64,000 bases of DNA from Oscillospiraceae bacterium. GTDB lineage: Bacteria; Bacillota; Clostridia; Oscillospirales; Ruminococcaceae. Shown piece by piece: positions 23,372 to 33,027 of the stretch; the stretch's first letter is position 1, and every line of letters starts with the position of its first letter. The position numbers were made by a program, and so were the translations under genes. Where the stretch lies: assembly GCA_018110925.1 (NCBI GenBank), contig JAGAZJ010000016.1, forward strand, positions 62,001 to 126,000, read 5' to 3'. Under the pieces are notes generated by a model that searched no databases, was not told where the DNA came from, and saw nothing but the letters and a program-made list of their open reading frames with translations.

Positions 23372-25060
23372 TCAGTCTGTTTTCTCAAAGAGCTTTTCAA
23401 ATTCGTCGGGCGGCAGAGGCTTTGAAAAATAGTACCCCTGTATTATGTCACATCCTATTTTGTGAAGAAGCTCCATCTGTCCTTTAGTCTCAACACCCTC
23501 AGCTATAACAGGTACTTCAAGCATACGGGCGATCTCAATCATGATACCCACAAGGCGGTAAGCCTTATGATCTTTTTCTATGTTCTTAATAAAATTCATA
23601 TCAAGCTTCAAGGCATCCAAGGGAAGTTCTGTAAGCATATTCAATGAGGAGTAGCCGCATCCGAAGTCGTCCATTTCTATGCGAAAGCCTTTGCTGCGCA
23701 GAGCAGACACTGTATCAATGATCTGCTGTGAATCGTCGGTATAGGCGGATTCTGTTATTTCAAGCAGAAGAGTGTGAGGAGAAAGACCGCAGGCAGAGGC
23801 GATACTCGACAGTATCTCACTCAGCTGAGGATCGAATATATCTACTCTTGAGACATTGACCGAAACCGGCAGGGTGACTCCGTATTTGTCGCTCCATTTG
23901 CGTATCTGTGCCGCTGCCTCGCTCCATACATATCTGTCAAGAAGCTGGATAAGGCCGTTATTTTCAAAGAGTGAAATAAACTCTCCCGGAGGTATCATTC
24001 CGAATTCCGGATGCACCCAGCGCACAAGGGCTTCTGCACTCACAAGCAGAGGCTTTTCACCGGTGATATTGTATTTCGGCTGATAATAGACCTTGAATTG
24101 TTTTTCACTCAGAGCTTTGTCAATGTCGTTGATGAGCCGCTCCGAATGCAGCTCCCTGCTGTGCAGTTCTGCGTTATACAAAACATATTCCGTGGAATAG
24201 TTGCCGCGCAGTTTGCGGCAGGCGAGTTCAGCACGGTCAAATCTGTGTTCCATGTCGATCGGGCTGCCGTCATCGGAATAAACACCTATCCTGACGGTGA
24301 TCTTGCGGTCGTCAAGATATTCGTTTATCTTTGTCGTATATCGTACAAGATCCCCTGATATATCATTGCTGTGGGGAAGATAGAGGTAGAATGTGTTGCT
24401 TCCGCTTCTGCAAGCAAGTCCGCCCGTATAGCGCACAAGCTCATGCAGGCTGTTTCCAAGGCGTTTGAGGATAAGATCACCGAACTGTTTTCCATAAAGT
24501 TCATTTACTATGCGGAAGCGGTTTATATCCAGCACTATGGCGTCCATGGGCATATGGCGGTTCTGGATATCAAGCATTTTTCCGTATTCAAAGAAAAAAT
24601 CCCTCTTGAAAAGACTTGTAAGGCTGTCTCTTTCCGTTTCGTGGATTATCACACTGTTTTCAGCCAGTTCGATGGCATGACCCACTCTTGCCTTGACCAC
24701 ATCAGGCATATTGTAGGGCTTTGAAATGAAGTCGGCAGCTCCAAGGTGCAGACTGCGGACCTCAGCCTCTGTTTCTGCGGTGAGAACGATAACAGGTATC
24801 CGCCGCATCTCACTGTCGGAACGTATGGCTTTGAGAACTGCGTATCCGTCAAGCTTCGGCATATGGAGATCGAGAAGCACAAGGGCTATCATGCCCGCCC
24901 TCTCCTGTATCATATCAAGTGCTGTACTGCCATCTTCAGCATATATAAGGTCATATTCATCACAGAGCATAGCGCCCAGCATTTCCCGTTCAATAAATTC
25001 ATCGTCAGCAATAAGGATCGTCCTGTGAAATCCCTGTTTTCTTTCAAGCAACTCTTTCAT
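23372..25060 (-). CDS. Response regulator with degenerate GGDEF and intact EAL domain
   Basis: 562 residues. Receiver at 10-125 (IADDEFIER, LVLLDLHMPKLDG with the phospho-acceptor Asp, ISKPYN). The GGDEF domain (about 140-295) keeps DSLTSLFKRDFFFE, but the signature itself reads SGSNTF, so it should not make c-di-GMP. The EAL domain (about 305-555) keeps SAEALVRW, PVSVNVSR, LLLEITESA, EMDDFGCGYSSLN, LKLDMNFI and VIAEGVET, as in active c-di-GMP phosphodiesterases. Predicted role: phosphorylation-controlled breakdown of c-di-GMP. First gene of the phosphorelay operon. Confidence 0.92.
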   Translation of the reverse strand: MKELLERKQGFHRTILIADDEFIEREMLGAMLCDEYDLIYAEDGSTALDMIQERAGMIALVLLDLHMPKLDGYAVLKAIRSDSEMRRIPVIVLTAETEAEVRSLHLGAADFISKPYNMPDVVKARVGHAIELAENSVIIHETERDSLTSLFKRDFFFEYGKMLDIQNRHMPMDAIVLDINRFRIVNELYGKQFGDLILKRLGNSLHELVRYTGGLACRSGSNTFYLYLPHSNDISGDLVRYTTKINEYLDDRKITVRIGVYSDDGSPIDMEHRFDRAELACRKLRGNYSTEYVLYNAELHSRELHSERLINDIDKALSEKQFKVYYQPKYNITGEKPLLVSAEALVRWVHPEFGMIPPGEFISLFENNGLIQLLDRYVWSEAAAQIRKWSDKYGVTLPVSVNVSRVDIFDPQLSEILSSIASACGLSPHTLLLEITESAYTDDSQQIIDTVSALRSKGFRIEMDDFGCGYSSLNMLTELPLDALKLDMNFIKNIEKDHKAYRLVGIMIEIARMLEVPVIAEGVETKGQMELLHKIGCDIIQGYYFSKPLPPDEFEKLFEKTD

Positions 25061-25464
25061 ACTAATCCTCTCTTTGCGGATTGCGTAGCGGTCTTAAAGC
25101 TACGCAGCGCTTTCAGATATTGCGAACAGCGGCATTATCCTGCTGCAAACATATTTTTATCGAGGTCTGAAACTGCAACTTTTTATTATTGTAACATATT
25201 TTTTATGCTTTTGCAAGAGTTAAAATTATTGTGGTATGTGTCTGATAATTGTAACCACAGCTAAAATAGGATGGCCTAATTGTCGAATACTAACAATTAC
25301 AAAGGTTGTATAAAAAAGCATTGTCAGCAGGAGAGGAGCGCAATATATTAGGGTACTCACAGCCTTTGCCATCCCTCAGCGGAACATTTACAGCAGAAAG
25401 AGGCTGCTTTGGCAAGCTCTGCCGCCTTTCATACGGCTGCCTATATGTGTGAAAACAATTGAAG

Positions 25465-25549
25465 GAAGCATGACCGACAAACAATTCAAGTGCCTTCTTG
25501 ATCATCCTTTTCTTGATAAGATCGTTTCTAATCGGATTTGTTCATAATT
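25465..25549 (+). repeat. Dispersed ~85-bp repeat, copy 2 (intact)
   Basis: Plus-strand copy of the repeat whose shortened copy is at 2257-2331 on the minus strand. It holds a complete 25-codon frame, ATG at 25470, reading MTDKQFKCLLDHPFLDKIVS and five more residues, behind GAAGGA. No other gene is visible in 25061-25700. The two copies lie 23 kb apart, so this is an interspersed element or a shared gene relic. Confidence 0.7.
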
Positions 25550-25589
25550 ATTATACCCATTCATACCGTGCGTTCATTTCAAGAAGGGG

Positions 25590-25618
25590 TTGACAAATTG
25601 CCCGTTTTTATATATACT
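25590..25618 (+). promoter_or_regulatory. Promoter of the prohibitin-like gene
   Basis: TTGACA (25590-25595), 17-bp spacer, TATACT (25613-25618), about 80 bp upstream of the start. Confidence 0.7.
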
Positions 25619-25700
25619 TGATAACGGTGCGGCTGACACAGGCTGTCGGTCTGCACCCGGATGATACAGGCAAGCTATACAATCAAAAAGGAGACCAGTT

Positions 25701-26603
25701 ATGGAAAGATCGGAAAAGAGCAAAACGGAAGTAAAGATAGGCGGCATCATAGTCGGGATAGTACTGTTAATAGTGATCGCAATAGTCGGAAGCAGTTCTA
25801 TCACAGTAGTCCCCTCGGGACACACGGGCGTTGTGGTAACTCTCGGCAAGGTAACAGGCGATACCTTTTCGGACGGCACGCATTTCAAACCGCCGTTCAT
25901 CACCCATGTGGAAATAATGGACAACCAGATACAAAAAAGCGAGGTCGAGACCTCGGCTGTAAGTAAGGATATGCAGACCGTGGCTTCGAGCCTTGCGGTG
26001 AACTATCACCTTTCGGCAGAGCAGTCCGCATATGTGTATAAGACGCTGGGAACAGGCTATGTGGACAAGATACTCTCCCCTGCCGTGCATGAAGCCACAA
26101 AGGCTGTAATGGCAAAGTACAGCGCCGAACAGCTCATAACCCAGAGAAGCGCGGTAAGTATAGAGATACACGATGCGCTGACCGCAAAGGTATCCGAATA
26201 CGGCCTTATCGTGGATGAGCTGAACATCACGAACTTCGACTTCTCCGCCGAGTACAACGCCGCTATCGAGGCAAAGCAGGTAGCGGAGCAGAACAAGATA
26301 AAAGCCAACACAGAGAAAGAACAGAGAGTCATAGAGGCAGAGGCGGCCGCATCAGAGCGCACTATCGCCGCAGAAGCGGAGGCAGAAGCCATAAGGGCAA
26401 GAGCCAACGCCGAGGCTGAGGCTATCAAGGTCAAGGCAGATGCCGAGGCAGAGGCAAACAGAAAGATAGCCCAGTCCCTCACCGATGAAGTACTGCGCAA
26501 CAAGTCCATTGAAAAATGGAACGGTCAGTACCCCAGAATGGTAGCAGGCGGCAGCACCGATATGCTCATAAGCATAAACGGTGACGAAGACACAGCAGAA
26601 TGA
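25701..26603 (+). CDS. Prohibitin-like SPFH/Band 7 membrane protein
   Basis: 300 residues behind AAAAGGAGACC. One N-terminal membrane helix (about 14-36), then a Band 7 domain (TVVPSGHTGVVVTLGKVTGD, THFKPPFITHVEIMDNQIQK, YGLIVDELNITNFDFS). Next comes a long Ala/Glu/Lys coiled coil (about 195-265) rich in EAEAEAIRARANAEAEA-type repeats, and a short C-terminal tail. SPFH proteins form large rings on membranes and organise proteases or microdomains. It has its own promoter; the next gene is convergent. A second SPFH protein lies at 57100. Confidence 0.9.
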   Translation: MERSEKSKTEVKIGGIIVGIVLLIVIAIVGSSSITVVPSGHTGVVVTLGKVTGDTFSDGTHFKPPFITHVEIMDNQIQKSEVETSAVSKDMQTVASSLAVNYHLSAEQSAYVYKTLGTGYVDKILSPAVHEATKAVMAKYSAEQLITQRSAVSIEIHDALTAKVSEYGLIVDELNITNFDFSAEYNAAIEAKQVAEQNKIKANTEKEQRVIEAEAAASERTIAAEAEAEAIRARANAEAEAIKVKADAEAEANRKIAQSLTDEVLRNKSIEKWNGQYPRMVAGGSTDMLISINGDEDTAE

Positions 26604-27056
26604 TCACGCACGGGCGTGTTCTGCGTGTATGCCTATATGACCGATGCCGAGTATGATGGCTGATATTATCATCGGCAGGTTCATGCCGTACAGACCGAGG
26701 AGCAGAAATGACACAACGGGCAGAACAGCCCCTGCCAGCGGTATCCCCATGATACTGCTGTAAAAGTCGGACAGCTTCCTCTCACTGCAAAAATATCGCA
26801 TCCACCATATCTCATACAGCACCATAAGAGCAAAGGCGATGCAAAGCAGTGCCGCCCGTTCACGGTGTATGTTCATATCGGCAAATATCAGGGAGCATAC
26901 CGTGACAAGCACCTGCCCCGCCCGTTCAAGCAAAAGAAGAAGTTTGTTCTCATCAGCCGCAGAGTAGTCCTGCGGCTGATTTTTTGTCCATATAATATTC
27001 GGTATGAACAGCATGACAAGAAACACTATGCCCGTATAACATATCCCGAACCGCAT
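26604..27056 (-). CDS. Small polytopic membrane protein of unknown function
   Basis: I chose ATG 27056 (MRFGICYTGIVFLVM), which follows GGGGGAAGGA and overlaps the PadR stop region; the open frame begins at 27092. 150 residues with about four to five hydrophobic helices and a conserved-looking loop (IPNIIWTKNQPQDY) that I associate with small membrane proteins found beside PadR regulators in Firmicutes. There is no enzyme motif. Probably co-transcribed with and controlled by the PadR gene. Its stop abuts the prohibitin-like gene's stop on the other strand. Confidence 0.75.
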   Translation of the reverse strand: MRFGICYTGIVFLVMLFIPNIIWTKNQPQDYSAADENKLLLLLERAGQVLVTVCSLIFADMNIHRERAALLCIAFALMVLYEIWWMRYFCSERKLSDFYSSIMGIPLAGAVLPVVSFLLLGLYGMNLPMIISAIILGIGHIGIHAEHARA

Positions 27057-27057
27057 A

Positions 27058-27597
27058 TCATCCTTCCCCCAGTCTGTCAAGCATCTCGTCACAGTACTTT
27101 ATCCACGCTTCATATGTCCTGATACCGAACTGCACTGTCATAAGGTAATAGCCGTGCGCCCTGTCGTCGTCAAGGCAGGCGGAAAGGTTCTTTTCTGCAG
27201 TATAAAGCTCCGCAAGGGAGCTCTCGGTCTTTTCTCTGAAAGCCCTGATATGCCCTGCGGTCTGTCCTTCCCCTGCCTCATTGCCGAAAAAAAGCTTCAA
27301 CAGCGTTTCAGACCTCAGTTCATCACGTTGTACGGGCTCAGACAGCCATTCTTTAAGGCGCTCCCTGCCCTCTGGTGTTACAGAGTATATCTGCCTGTTC
27401 CGTGCGCTGTCCTCATCGCTGTGCTTTTCGGCAAATCCGTTTTTCACCAGTGATTCCAGCGTGGGGTATATACTGCCATAGCTTGCACCCCAGAAATATG
27501 ACAGCGAGCGGTCTATCCTGCGCTTTATCTCATATCCCGTCAGCTCCTCATGCGCCAGAAGTCCCAGTATCACGCAGTCCAGTTTCTTTTCAGTCAT
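27058..27597 (-). CDS. PadR-family transcriptional regulator
   Basis: 179 residues. Winged helix at 1-95 with LDCVILGLLAHEELTGYEIK, SYGSIYPTLESLVKNGF and RQIYSVTPEGRERLKEWL, diagnostic of PadR. A helical C-terminal dimerisation region follows (Vir_act_alpha_C type). The start overlaps the end of the polyferredoxin gene by 8 bp. Family members are mostly repressors. A 19-bp palindrome in the promoter spacer upstream of the polyferredoxin gene (28350-28368) is the likely operator, giving autoregulation. Confidence 0.9.
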   Translation of the reverse strand: MTEKKLDCVILGLLAHEELTGYEIKRRIDRSLSYFWGASYGSIYPTLESLVKNGFAEKHSDEDSARNRQIYSVTPEGRERLKEWLSEPVQRDELRSETLLKLFFGNEAGEGQTAGHIRAFREKTESSLAELYTAEKNLSACLDDDRAHGYYLMTVQFGIRTYEAWIKYCDEMLDRLGEG

Positions 27598-28315
27598 GCT
27601 TATACCTCATTTCGTATCTGAGTATGTGTTTGGGGCAGTTGTCTGCACAGGCACCGCAGAGTATACAGTTTGTCGAGTCAATGTATCCGGTGACAGCCGC
27701 ATTTTTCACATCTACGCCCATAGGGCACACCTTGTCGCACCTGCCGCAGGAGATACACCCCTTGTCAGCCCCGATGTGAAGCCCGTCCAGCTTCAGTAAA
27801 CGCCTGAGCCTTATGCCTGTTTCCATGAAGGGCGACATCCAGCATACATAACGGCAGAAAGCCCTTTTGCCGTGTATCAGCGCAGGTATCACGATAAGGC
27901 AGACTATGCCGTAGTATATGATATATGCACCGATCTCTGAAACGGATATGCCATGCTCTGTCTGAAAGAACGGGTCTATCATATGTATGCCGCCGTTTAC
28001 GGCATAGCACACTATTACCGCTGTCAGCCACACCGCCCATATGATATGGCGTATTATGTCAAAGTGTCTGACAGACTTGCTGTTCACGGGATAAAGACAT
28101 TCCTGCAAACCGCCCGCCGGACAGATATATCCGCAGAACAGCCGCCCGAAGGGCACAGACAGTACGAGCATCAGGCAGAACACTATGAAACTGCCGTTCA
28201 TGACTCCCTTGAATGCCGCATTGATGATAAGCACAGGGCTGAAATAATACAGCGTCACGGGGAACAGCATAAGGGATATGACGAGCAGAAGTTTTCTTAT
28301 CTTTTGGATCTTCAT
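27590..28315 (-). CDS. Membrane-bound polyferredoxin (NapH/CcoG-like 4Fe-4S protein)
   Basis: I chose ATG 28315 (MKIQKIRK) because GGAGG lies 5 nt upstream; the frame opens at 28327. 241 residues. About four membrane helices with cysteine motifs at their ends (FCGYICPAGGLQECLYP, FCRYVCWMSPFMETG). Two classical 4Fe-4S clusters sit near the C-terminus (CISCGRCDKVCPMGV, CILCGACADNCPKHI). Proteins of this group move electrons across or along the membrane. Neighbouring PadR and copper ATPase genes suggest a role in redox or metal stress, but that is inference. Confidence 0.85.
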   Translation of the reverse strand: MKIQKIRKLLLVISLMLFPVTLYYFSPVLIINAAFKGVMNGSFIVFCLMLVLSVPFGRLFCGYICPAGGLQECLYPVNSKSVRHFDIIRHIIWAVWLTAVIVCYAVNGGIHMIDPFFQTEHGISVSEIGAYIIYYGIVCLIVIPALIHGKRAFCRYVCWMSPFMETGIRLRRLLKLDGLHIGADKGCISCGRCDKVCPMGVDVKNAAVTGYIDSTNCILCGACADNCPKHILRYEMRYKHD

Positions 28316-28346
28316 GTCAGCCTCCATATATCAGTGTGATACATAT

Positions 28347-28375
28347 AGTATATATCAGACTGATATATTTGTCAA
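28347..28375 (-). promoter_or_regulatory. Promoter with 19-bp palindrome in the spacer (likely PadR operator)
   Basis: Minus strand TTGACA (28375-28370), 17-bp spacer, TATACT (28352-28347). The palindrome ATATATCAGtCTGATATAT (28350-28368) fills the spacer. A further half-site-like CACTGATATAT lies just downstream, next to the ribosome-binding site. A protein bound here would block RNA polymerase. Confidence 0.75.
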
Positions 28376-28390
28376 GACCTTTATTAAAAA

Positions 28391-28421
28391 AAAACCAGGG
28401 CTGTCAAACAGCCCTGGTTTT
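28391..28421 (-). terminator. Rho-independent terminator of the copper ATPase gene
   Basis: AACCAGGGCTGT pairs with ACAGCCCTGGTT around a 3-nt loop, with a run of T following on the minus strand. It overlaps the end of the copper ATPase gene. Confidence 0.85.
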
Positions 28422-30927
28422 ATCGTTCTATTGACAGCACCTTGTACTCCGCTTCCTCTACTGCCATTCTGAGCGTGTCATCGCTCACATCGCCGTCAAG
28501 TCTCAGCACCGCAGTGCCCTTTTCAAAATCCGTCTCGGCGCTCCGAACGCCGTCAAGGGCTTCAAGGGCTTTTCTGACACGCTTTTCGCAGTGGTGGCAC
28601 ATCATGCCCTCTATGTGCATCACTATGCCCTTCTCGGCGGTCATCTCCCTGAATTTATCTGCGATACCCGATATATCGGGTCTTTCGGGCAATGACCGTC
28701 TGACCTTGTATATGTCCGTGAGATTGAGCCTGAGCGCATTTGTCACCACGCAGAAGCTTGAAAGGCTCATAGCCGCCGCACCGAACATGGGGCTCAGCGT
28801 GATGCCGAATATAGGTATCCACAGCCCTGCCGCAAGGGGTATCCCTATGATGTTATAGATAAATGCCCAGAACAGGTTTTCCTTTATGTTCACCAGCACG
28901 GAACGGCTGAGAGAGATCGCCGCAGGCACATCCGAGAGCCTGCTCTTCATCAGCACGACCTCTGCCGACTCTATGGCTATATCAGTACCCGCTCCTATCG
29001 CTATGCCCGTGTCTGCACGGGTGAGAGCAGGGGCGTCATTTATCCCGTCGCCCACCATAGCCGTTCTGCCCTTCTCAGCGAGAAGTCTTACCGCAAGCTC
29101 CTTGCCCTCCGGCATAACGCCTGCTATGACTTCATCAACGCCTGCCTGTCTGCCGATAACTGCGGCAGTTTTCTCATTATCGCCCGTCAGCATCACAACA
29201 GATATTCCCATGCTTTTGAGAGCAGATATGGCATCACGGCTCTCAGGCCTTATGGTATCGGCAACCGCGATAAGACCTATGAGCCTGTTATTGAGGGAAA
29301 AGAGCAGAGGTGTCTTTCCCTCACCTGCAAGGCGCTCTGCTTCCTTTACCGTCCCGTCATCGGCATTTAAAAGCGAGCCTATGTATACGACGCTTCCGCC
29401 TGTGAGCGACATACCGTTTATCTCAGCTGTAAGACCGCTCCCCGACAACGCCCTGAAGGCTGTGACTTCCTTTGGGGAAATTCCAAGCTCCAAGGCTTTT
29501 TTCATGACCGCCTTTGCTATGGGGTGTTCGCTCCTGGCCTCAAGTGAAGCCGCATACTCCATAAGCTTCCTTTCGCTCATGCCGTCAACGGGCAGTATAT
29601 CGGTAACAGCAGGTTCACCCGTGGTTATGGTGCCTGTCTTGTCAAGTACCGCTATCTGTGTCCTGCCCGCCTGTTCAAGGGCGGATGCATTTTTGAAAAG
29701 TATGCCGTTCTTTGCTCCTACACCGCTCCCGACCATTATAGCCACGGGCGTTGCCAGCCCCAGAGCACAGGGACAGCTTATCACCAGAACGGATATGCCC
29801 CTTGCAAGGGCAAATGCCGCACTCTGACCTGCTATGAGCCATATTATCACAGTTACTGCCGCTATTCCGGTCACTGTGGGCACGAATATCCCTGCCACTT
29901 TGTCTGCAAGTCTTGCGATAGGTGCTTTTGTAGCGGCGGCATCGGTCACCATGCGTATTATCCCTGCGATAGCGGTGTCATCGCCGACGCCGACGGCCTC
30001 ACATTCAAGATAGCCAGACTGATTGACCGTAGCCGCAGAGACCTTGTCCCCCACAGTCTTATCGGCAGGTATGCTCTCACCCGTGAGAGCGGACTCATTG
30101 ACAGCGCTCTCGCCCTTTATGATGATACCGTCAACAGGTATGCTCTCTCCGGGGCGAACAGCGAATATATCGCCCTTTACCACCTCATCGGCGGGAATGG
30201 TCAGCTCTTTGCCGTCCCTTATGACGTTTGCGGTCTTGGGAGCAAGCTCCATAAGGCTCTTTATGGCGTTTGTGGTCTTGCCCTTTGAATGGGTCTCAAG
30301 GGTCTTGCCCACGGTTATGAGAGTAAGTATGGTGGCGACAGACTCAAAATACAGTTCGTCCATTGACTTCATCATGACATCGTGCCCCATGTGCACTTCG
30401 CCCGTCATCCTGAACAGCACATATACGCTCCAAAGAAACGAAACTCCCGAGCCCATAGCCACAAGCGTGTCCATATTCGGTGCGCCGTGCATCAGTCCCT
30501 TAAAGCCGTTTACAAAAAACTTCCGGTTTATCACCATGACAACGGCGGCAAGAAGCATCTCCGCAAGCCCTACCGCAAGATGATTGCCCTCAAAGAAGGC
30601 AGGCAGAGGGAAACCGAACATCATATGCCCCATGGAGAAGTACATGAGCACCAGCGTAAAGACCGCAGACACCATGAGCCTGCGTATCATCCCACCCGTC
30701 TCATTGTCAGCGGAGGGCGCCGCCTTTGCGCCCTTCACCGACGCACCATAGCCCGCATCGGTAACGGCTTTGATTATATCGCTCTGTGAAGCCGTTCCTT
30801 CAACTCCCATGGAATTGGTCAGCAGGCTCACCGAGCATGAGGTCACACCGGGCACAGCCGATACAGCTTTTTCCACCCTTGCAGAGCAGGCGGCACAGCT
30901 CATGCCTGTCACATCATATTGTACCAT
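28420..30927 (-). CDS. copA: Copper-translocating P1B-type ATPase with HMA domains at both ends
   Basis: 835 residues. The N-terminal heavy-metal domain has CxxC ([10 protein letters not shown], residues 11-14). Eight membrane helices flank the actuator (TGES), the metal-binding CPC helix ([18 protein letters not shown]), the phosphorylation site (DKTGTIT), the nucleotide-binding SEHPIAK and the [12 protein letters not shown] hinge. CPC with the downstream N and MxxS pattern indicates Cu(I) export. A second heavy-metal domain lies at the C-terminus ([17 protein letters not shown]), where many copper ATPases have none. The start overlaps the transglutaminase-like gene by 14 bp. No CopY or CsoR gene is seen nearby. 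Confidence 0.93.
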   Translation of the reverse strand: MVQYDVTGMSCAACSARVEKAVSAVPGVTSCSVSLLTNSMGVEGTASQSDIIKAVTDAGYGASVKGAKAAPSADNETGGMIRRLMVSAVFTLVLMYFSMGHMMFGFPLPAFFEGNHLAVGLAEMLLAAVVMVINRKFFVNGFKGLMHGAPNMDTLVAMGSGVSFLWSVYVLFRMTGEVHMGHDVMMKSMDELYFESVATILTLITVGKTLETHSKGKTTNAIKSLMELAPKTANVIRDGKELTIPADEVVKGDIFAVRPGESIPVDGIIIKGESAVNESALTGESIPADKTVGDKVSAATVNQSGYLECEAVGVGDDTAIAGIIRMVTDAAATKAPIARLADKVAGIFVPTVTGIAAVTVIIWLIAGQSAAFALARGISVLVISCPCALGLATPVAIMVGSGVGAKNGILFKNASALEQAGRTQIAVLDKTGTITTGEPAVTDILPVDGMSERKLMEYAASLEARSEHPIAKAVMKKALELGISPKEVTAFRALSGSGLTAEINGMSLTGGSVVYIGSLLNADDGTVKEAERLAGEGKTPLLFSLNNRLIGLIAVADTIRPESRDAISALKSMGISVVMLTGDNEKTAAVIGRQAGVDEVIAGVMPEGKELAVRLLAEKGRTAMVGDGINDAPALTRADTGIAIGAGTDIAIESAEVVLMKSRLSDVPAAISLSRSVLVNIKENLFWAFIYNIIGIPLAAGLWIPIFGITLSPMFGAAAMSLSSFCVVTNALRLNLTDIYKVRRSLPERPDISGIADKFREMTAEKGIVMHIEGMMCHHCEKRVRKALEALDGVRSAETDFEKGTAVLRLDGDVSDDTLRMAVEEAEYKVLSIER

Positions 30928-31627
30928 TATCCCTTATCCTTTTCACATTTCTGTTCATCAAGTGTCTGCCCAGATGACGATAGGCAAATTCTTTGCATGG
31001 TGAAAGCATCTGATGATGTTCTTTCAGCAGTTCATCGGGGCTGTCATACACACCGAAATCGTTGTTTATCCCTTTGCTCTGTATGTAGGTATTGTTTCTG
31101 TCAAACTCCGTAACAGGGGCGCTAAGGTCGCTCACCGCCACGCCGTAGCCGCAAAATCCGCCGTCATCGTCAACGCCGTCGAATATCCTCTGTACCTGAG
31201 TCAGATACCTCGTGTCGAGGATAAACGCTTCCAGCTCGTACCACCTGCCCTCACAGCATACCTCCACCCAGCTGTGGAATATGTCGTCGGGGGCATTTTT
31301 GTAAACGAATCCCGTCATAGCACCCTTTTGCAGTTTCTTGTCTATGGTGAAGCCGTGTACCCTGCACTTTATGCCGCAGGCACGAAGGAGAGCCATAAAC
31401 AGTGTGCCCTTGGTGTTGCACTGACCGTAACCGTCAGACAGCACATCAGACGCCGATATGCCGTCATCCGTGTTATAGCCGAAGAGGATCTCGTCCCTTA
31501 CAAAATCATATATTGCCTTGGTGCGCTCAAACTCGCCCATGCCGAGCCAGCCCCTGCTCTTTATCAGAGACTGTATATCGGCGTTGTCGTAATCGAGCAT
31601 CGGTGTTTTTTCAAGATATCTGTCCAT
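30914..31627 (-). CDS. Transglutaminase-like (papain-fold) domain protein
   Basis: 237 residues without a signal peptide. The catalytic triad pattern is visible: Cys in [20 protein letters not shown], His in DIFHSWVEV and an acidic residue in [10 protein letters not shown]. Such domains act as proteases, peptidases or amidases in bacteria; true cross-linking is rarer. It lies first in a transcript that overlaps the copper ATPase start. The reason for that pairing is not evident. ATG at 31627 follows GCAGGGATAGT. Confidence 0.85.
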   Translation of the reverse strand: MDRYLEKTPMLDYDNADIQSLIKSRGWLGMGEFERTKAIYDFVRDEILFGYNTDDGISASDVLSDGYGQCNTKGTLFMALLRACGIKCRVHGFTIDKKLQKGAMTGFVYKNAPDDIFHSWVEVCCEGRWYELEAFILDTRYLTQVQRIFDGVDDDGGFCGYGVAVSDLSAPVTEFDRNNTYIQSKGINNDFGVYDSPDELLKEHHQMLSPCKEFAYRHLGRHLMNRNVKRIRDNGTI

Positions 31628-31768
31628 ACTATCCCTGCCTTTGCGGTCATGAATTGTCTCCTTATGACAAGTATAGCACAGCTTATCGTCAATGTCAAGT
31701 ATGAATATATTTTCATATGTTCATTTTACAATCAGTACATAATCGGCCGCCCCGTATGACCGGATACC

Positions 31769-32278
31769 TCACAGCTTCATATCGCTCAGAAAAGCTGTTC
31801 TCTTTCTGTCATATTCAAAGGTGCTGAATGTTACCTTTCCGCCGAAGCTCACCGCATCCGCAAGCCGCTTTGCGTAGAGCGGATGTGTGACGAGCTTTTC
31901 CGCTTCCTCGGGCGTCACCCACCGCACATCGTCAGCCTCGTCCGATACTGCGGCGTCGCCGCCCATATATCTGCATATAAAAGCAAAGTTGATGAGCGGC
32001 GGCACTTTCATGCCCTCGAGCGGACCGTATCCGTCCTTTTCGATAAGGTTCTGATATATCCCCGTCAGGTGTTCGGGTTCACATATCACTCCCGACTCCT
32101 CGAACACCTCACGTTTCAGGGCATCCGTCACAGCCTCGCCCTGCTCGACCGTACCGCCCGGCAGTTCCCAGCCTCGGATTGGATTGTTTATTACGAGAAT
32201 CATCCCGTCCCTATATACTATACCGCAGGCGGAAACCAGCTGATACGGGAGCTTTCGCTCTTCAAGCCACTTATCCAT
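31769..32278 (-). CDS. Nudix hydrolase
   Basis: 169 residues. The Nudix box is complete: GGTVEQGEAVTDALKREVFE followed by ESGV, with the REVFEES core and its Mg-binding glutamates. It hydrolyses a nucleoside diphosphate linked to another moiety; the exact substrate cannot be read from sequence. Its ATG overlaps the stop of the AlkD-like gene, so both are in one transcript. A DNA-repair or nucleotide-sanitising pairing is plausible. Confidence 0.9.
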   Translation of the reverse strand: MDKWLEERKLPYQLVSACGIVYRDGMILVINNPIRGWELPGGTVEQGEAVTDALKREVFEESGVICEPEHLTGIYQNLIEKDGYGPLEGMKVPPLINFAFICRYMGGDAAVSDEADDVRWVTPEEAEKLVTHPLYAKRLADAVSFGGKVTFSTFEYDRKRTAFLSDMKL

Positions 32279-32964
32279 TATATGTTCCTTTCTGCCTTCA
32301 TCTGTCTGAGCTTCTGCTTGTTCTCATCGCTGACCCTGAATGATTCACAGGCCTTCTGCACCGCTTTGGCGAATGTGCGGCTGTCAAGGGCCGTCTTCTC
32401 CATGTATGCCATGCCTTCATCAGGGAATTTGCACACTATCTCCGCCGCCGTCCACGCAACGCCCATCATGGCGTAATACCCCGACGTGTCCAGCTTTTCA
32501 AGTATATCCTCCACCGTTGGGATATACTCCTCCGTCATGAACTGTGACAGCAGGGTGACCGCAACAGCACGGCACTCAAACTCCCTGTGGGACGTGATAA
32601 ACGGCGTTATCGCTTCAAGAGTCCGTTCACGGTGCTTCCGGGCGTGCTTGAAATCCATGCACAAGGCATCGTTCACAGCCCAGTCGTGTATATGGGGTAT
32701 CTCCTCTATGAAGTAGCCCAGCAATACCTCAAAGTCGTCCTTTGCGTAGCCTATGACATATGCTCTCAGCATCTGCTCCTCAAAGAACTCCCTCACGCCG
32801 CTGTCAAGGAAGCTCCTGTGATCTTTGGCTATCCGCTTTGCCAGCTTTCTCAGGTCGGGAACTCTTGCACCGAATGATTTGGATTTGTTTGGTATGGTCA
32901 TGTCCGCAACAGGATTGTCACCGCCTATTGCCGACAGCTCAGCTCTTATCTCCTCTGTTGTCAT
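32278..32964 (-). CDS. DNA alkylation repair protein (AlkD-like HEAT repeat)
   Basis: 228 residues built of helical pairs typical of AlkC/AlkD (VPDLRKLAKRIAKDH, EEQMLRAYVIGYAK, IHDWAVNDALCMDFK, YAMMGVAWTAAEIVCKFPDE). AlkD-type glycosylases remove bulky or cationic alkylated bases without base flipping. The invariant VNDALC and MGVAW patches are present. ATG 32964 follows GGAGGTATTT. First gene of a two-gene transcript with the Nudix hydrolase. Confidence 0.88.
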   Translation of the reverse strand: MTTEEIRAELSAIGGDNPVADMTIPNKSKSFGARVPDLRKLAKRIAKDHRSFLDSGVREFFEEQMLRAYVIGYAKDDFEVLLGYFIEEIPHIHDWAVNDALCMDFKHARKHRERTLEAITPFITSHREFECRAVAVTLLSQFMTEEYIPTVEDILEKLDTSGYYAMMGVAWTAAEIVCKFPDEGMAYMEKTALDSRTFAKAVQKACESFRVSDENKQKLRQMKAERNI

Positions 32965-32983
32965 AAATACCTCCGTATACTAA

Positions 32984-33010
32984 AATATCCGCACAGGATG
33001 TGCGGATATT
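32984..33010 (-). terminator. Terminator after secF
   Basis: AATATCCGCACA pairs with TGTGCGGATATT around a 3-nt loop; TTTTAG follows on the minus strand. It sits between the secF stop and the AlkD-like start. Confidence 0.75.
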
Positions 33011-33027
33011 CATTTGATATCAGATGA

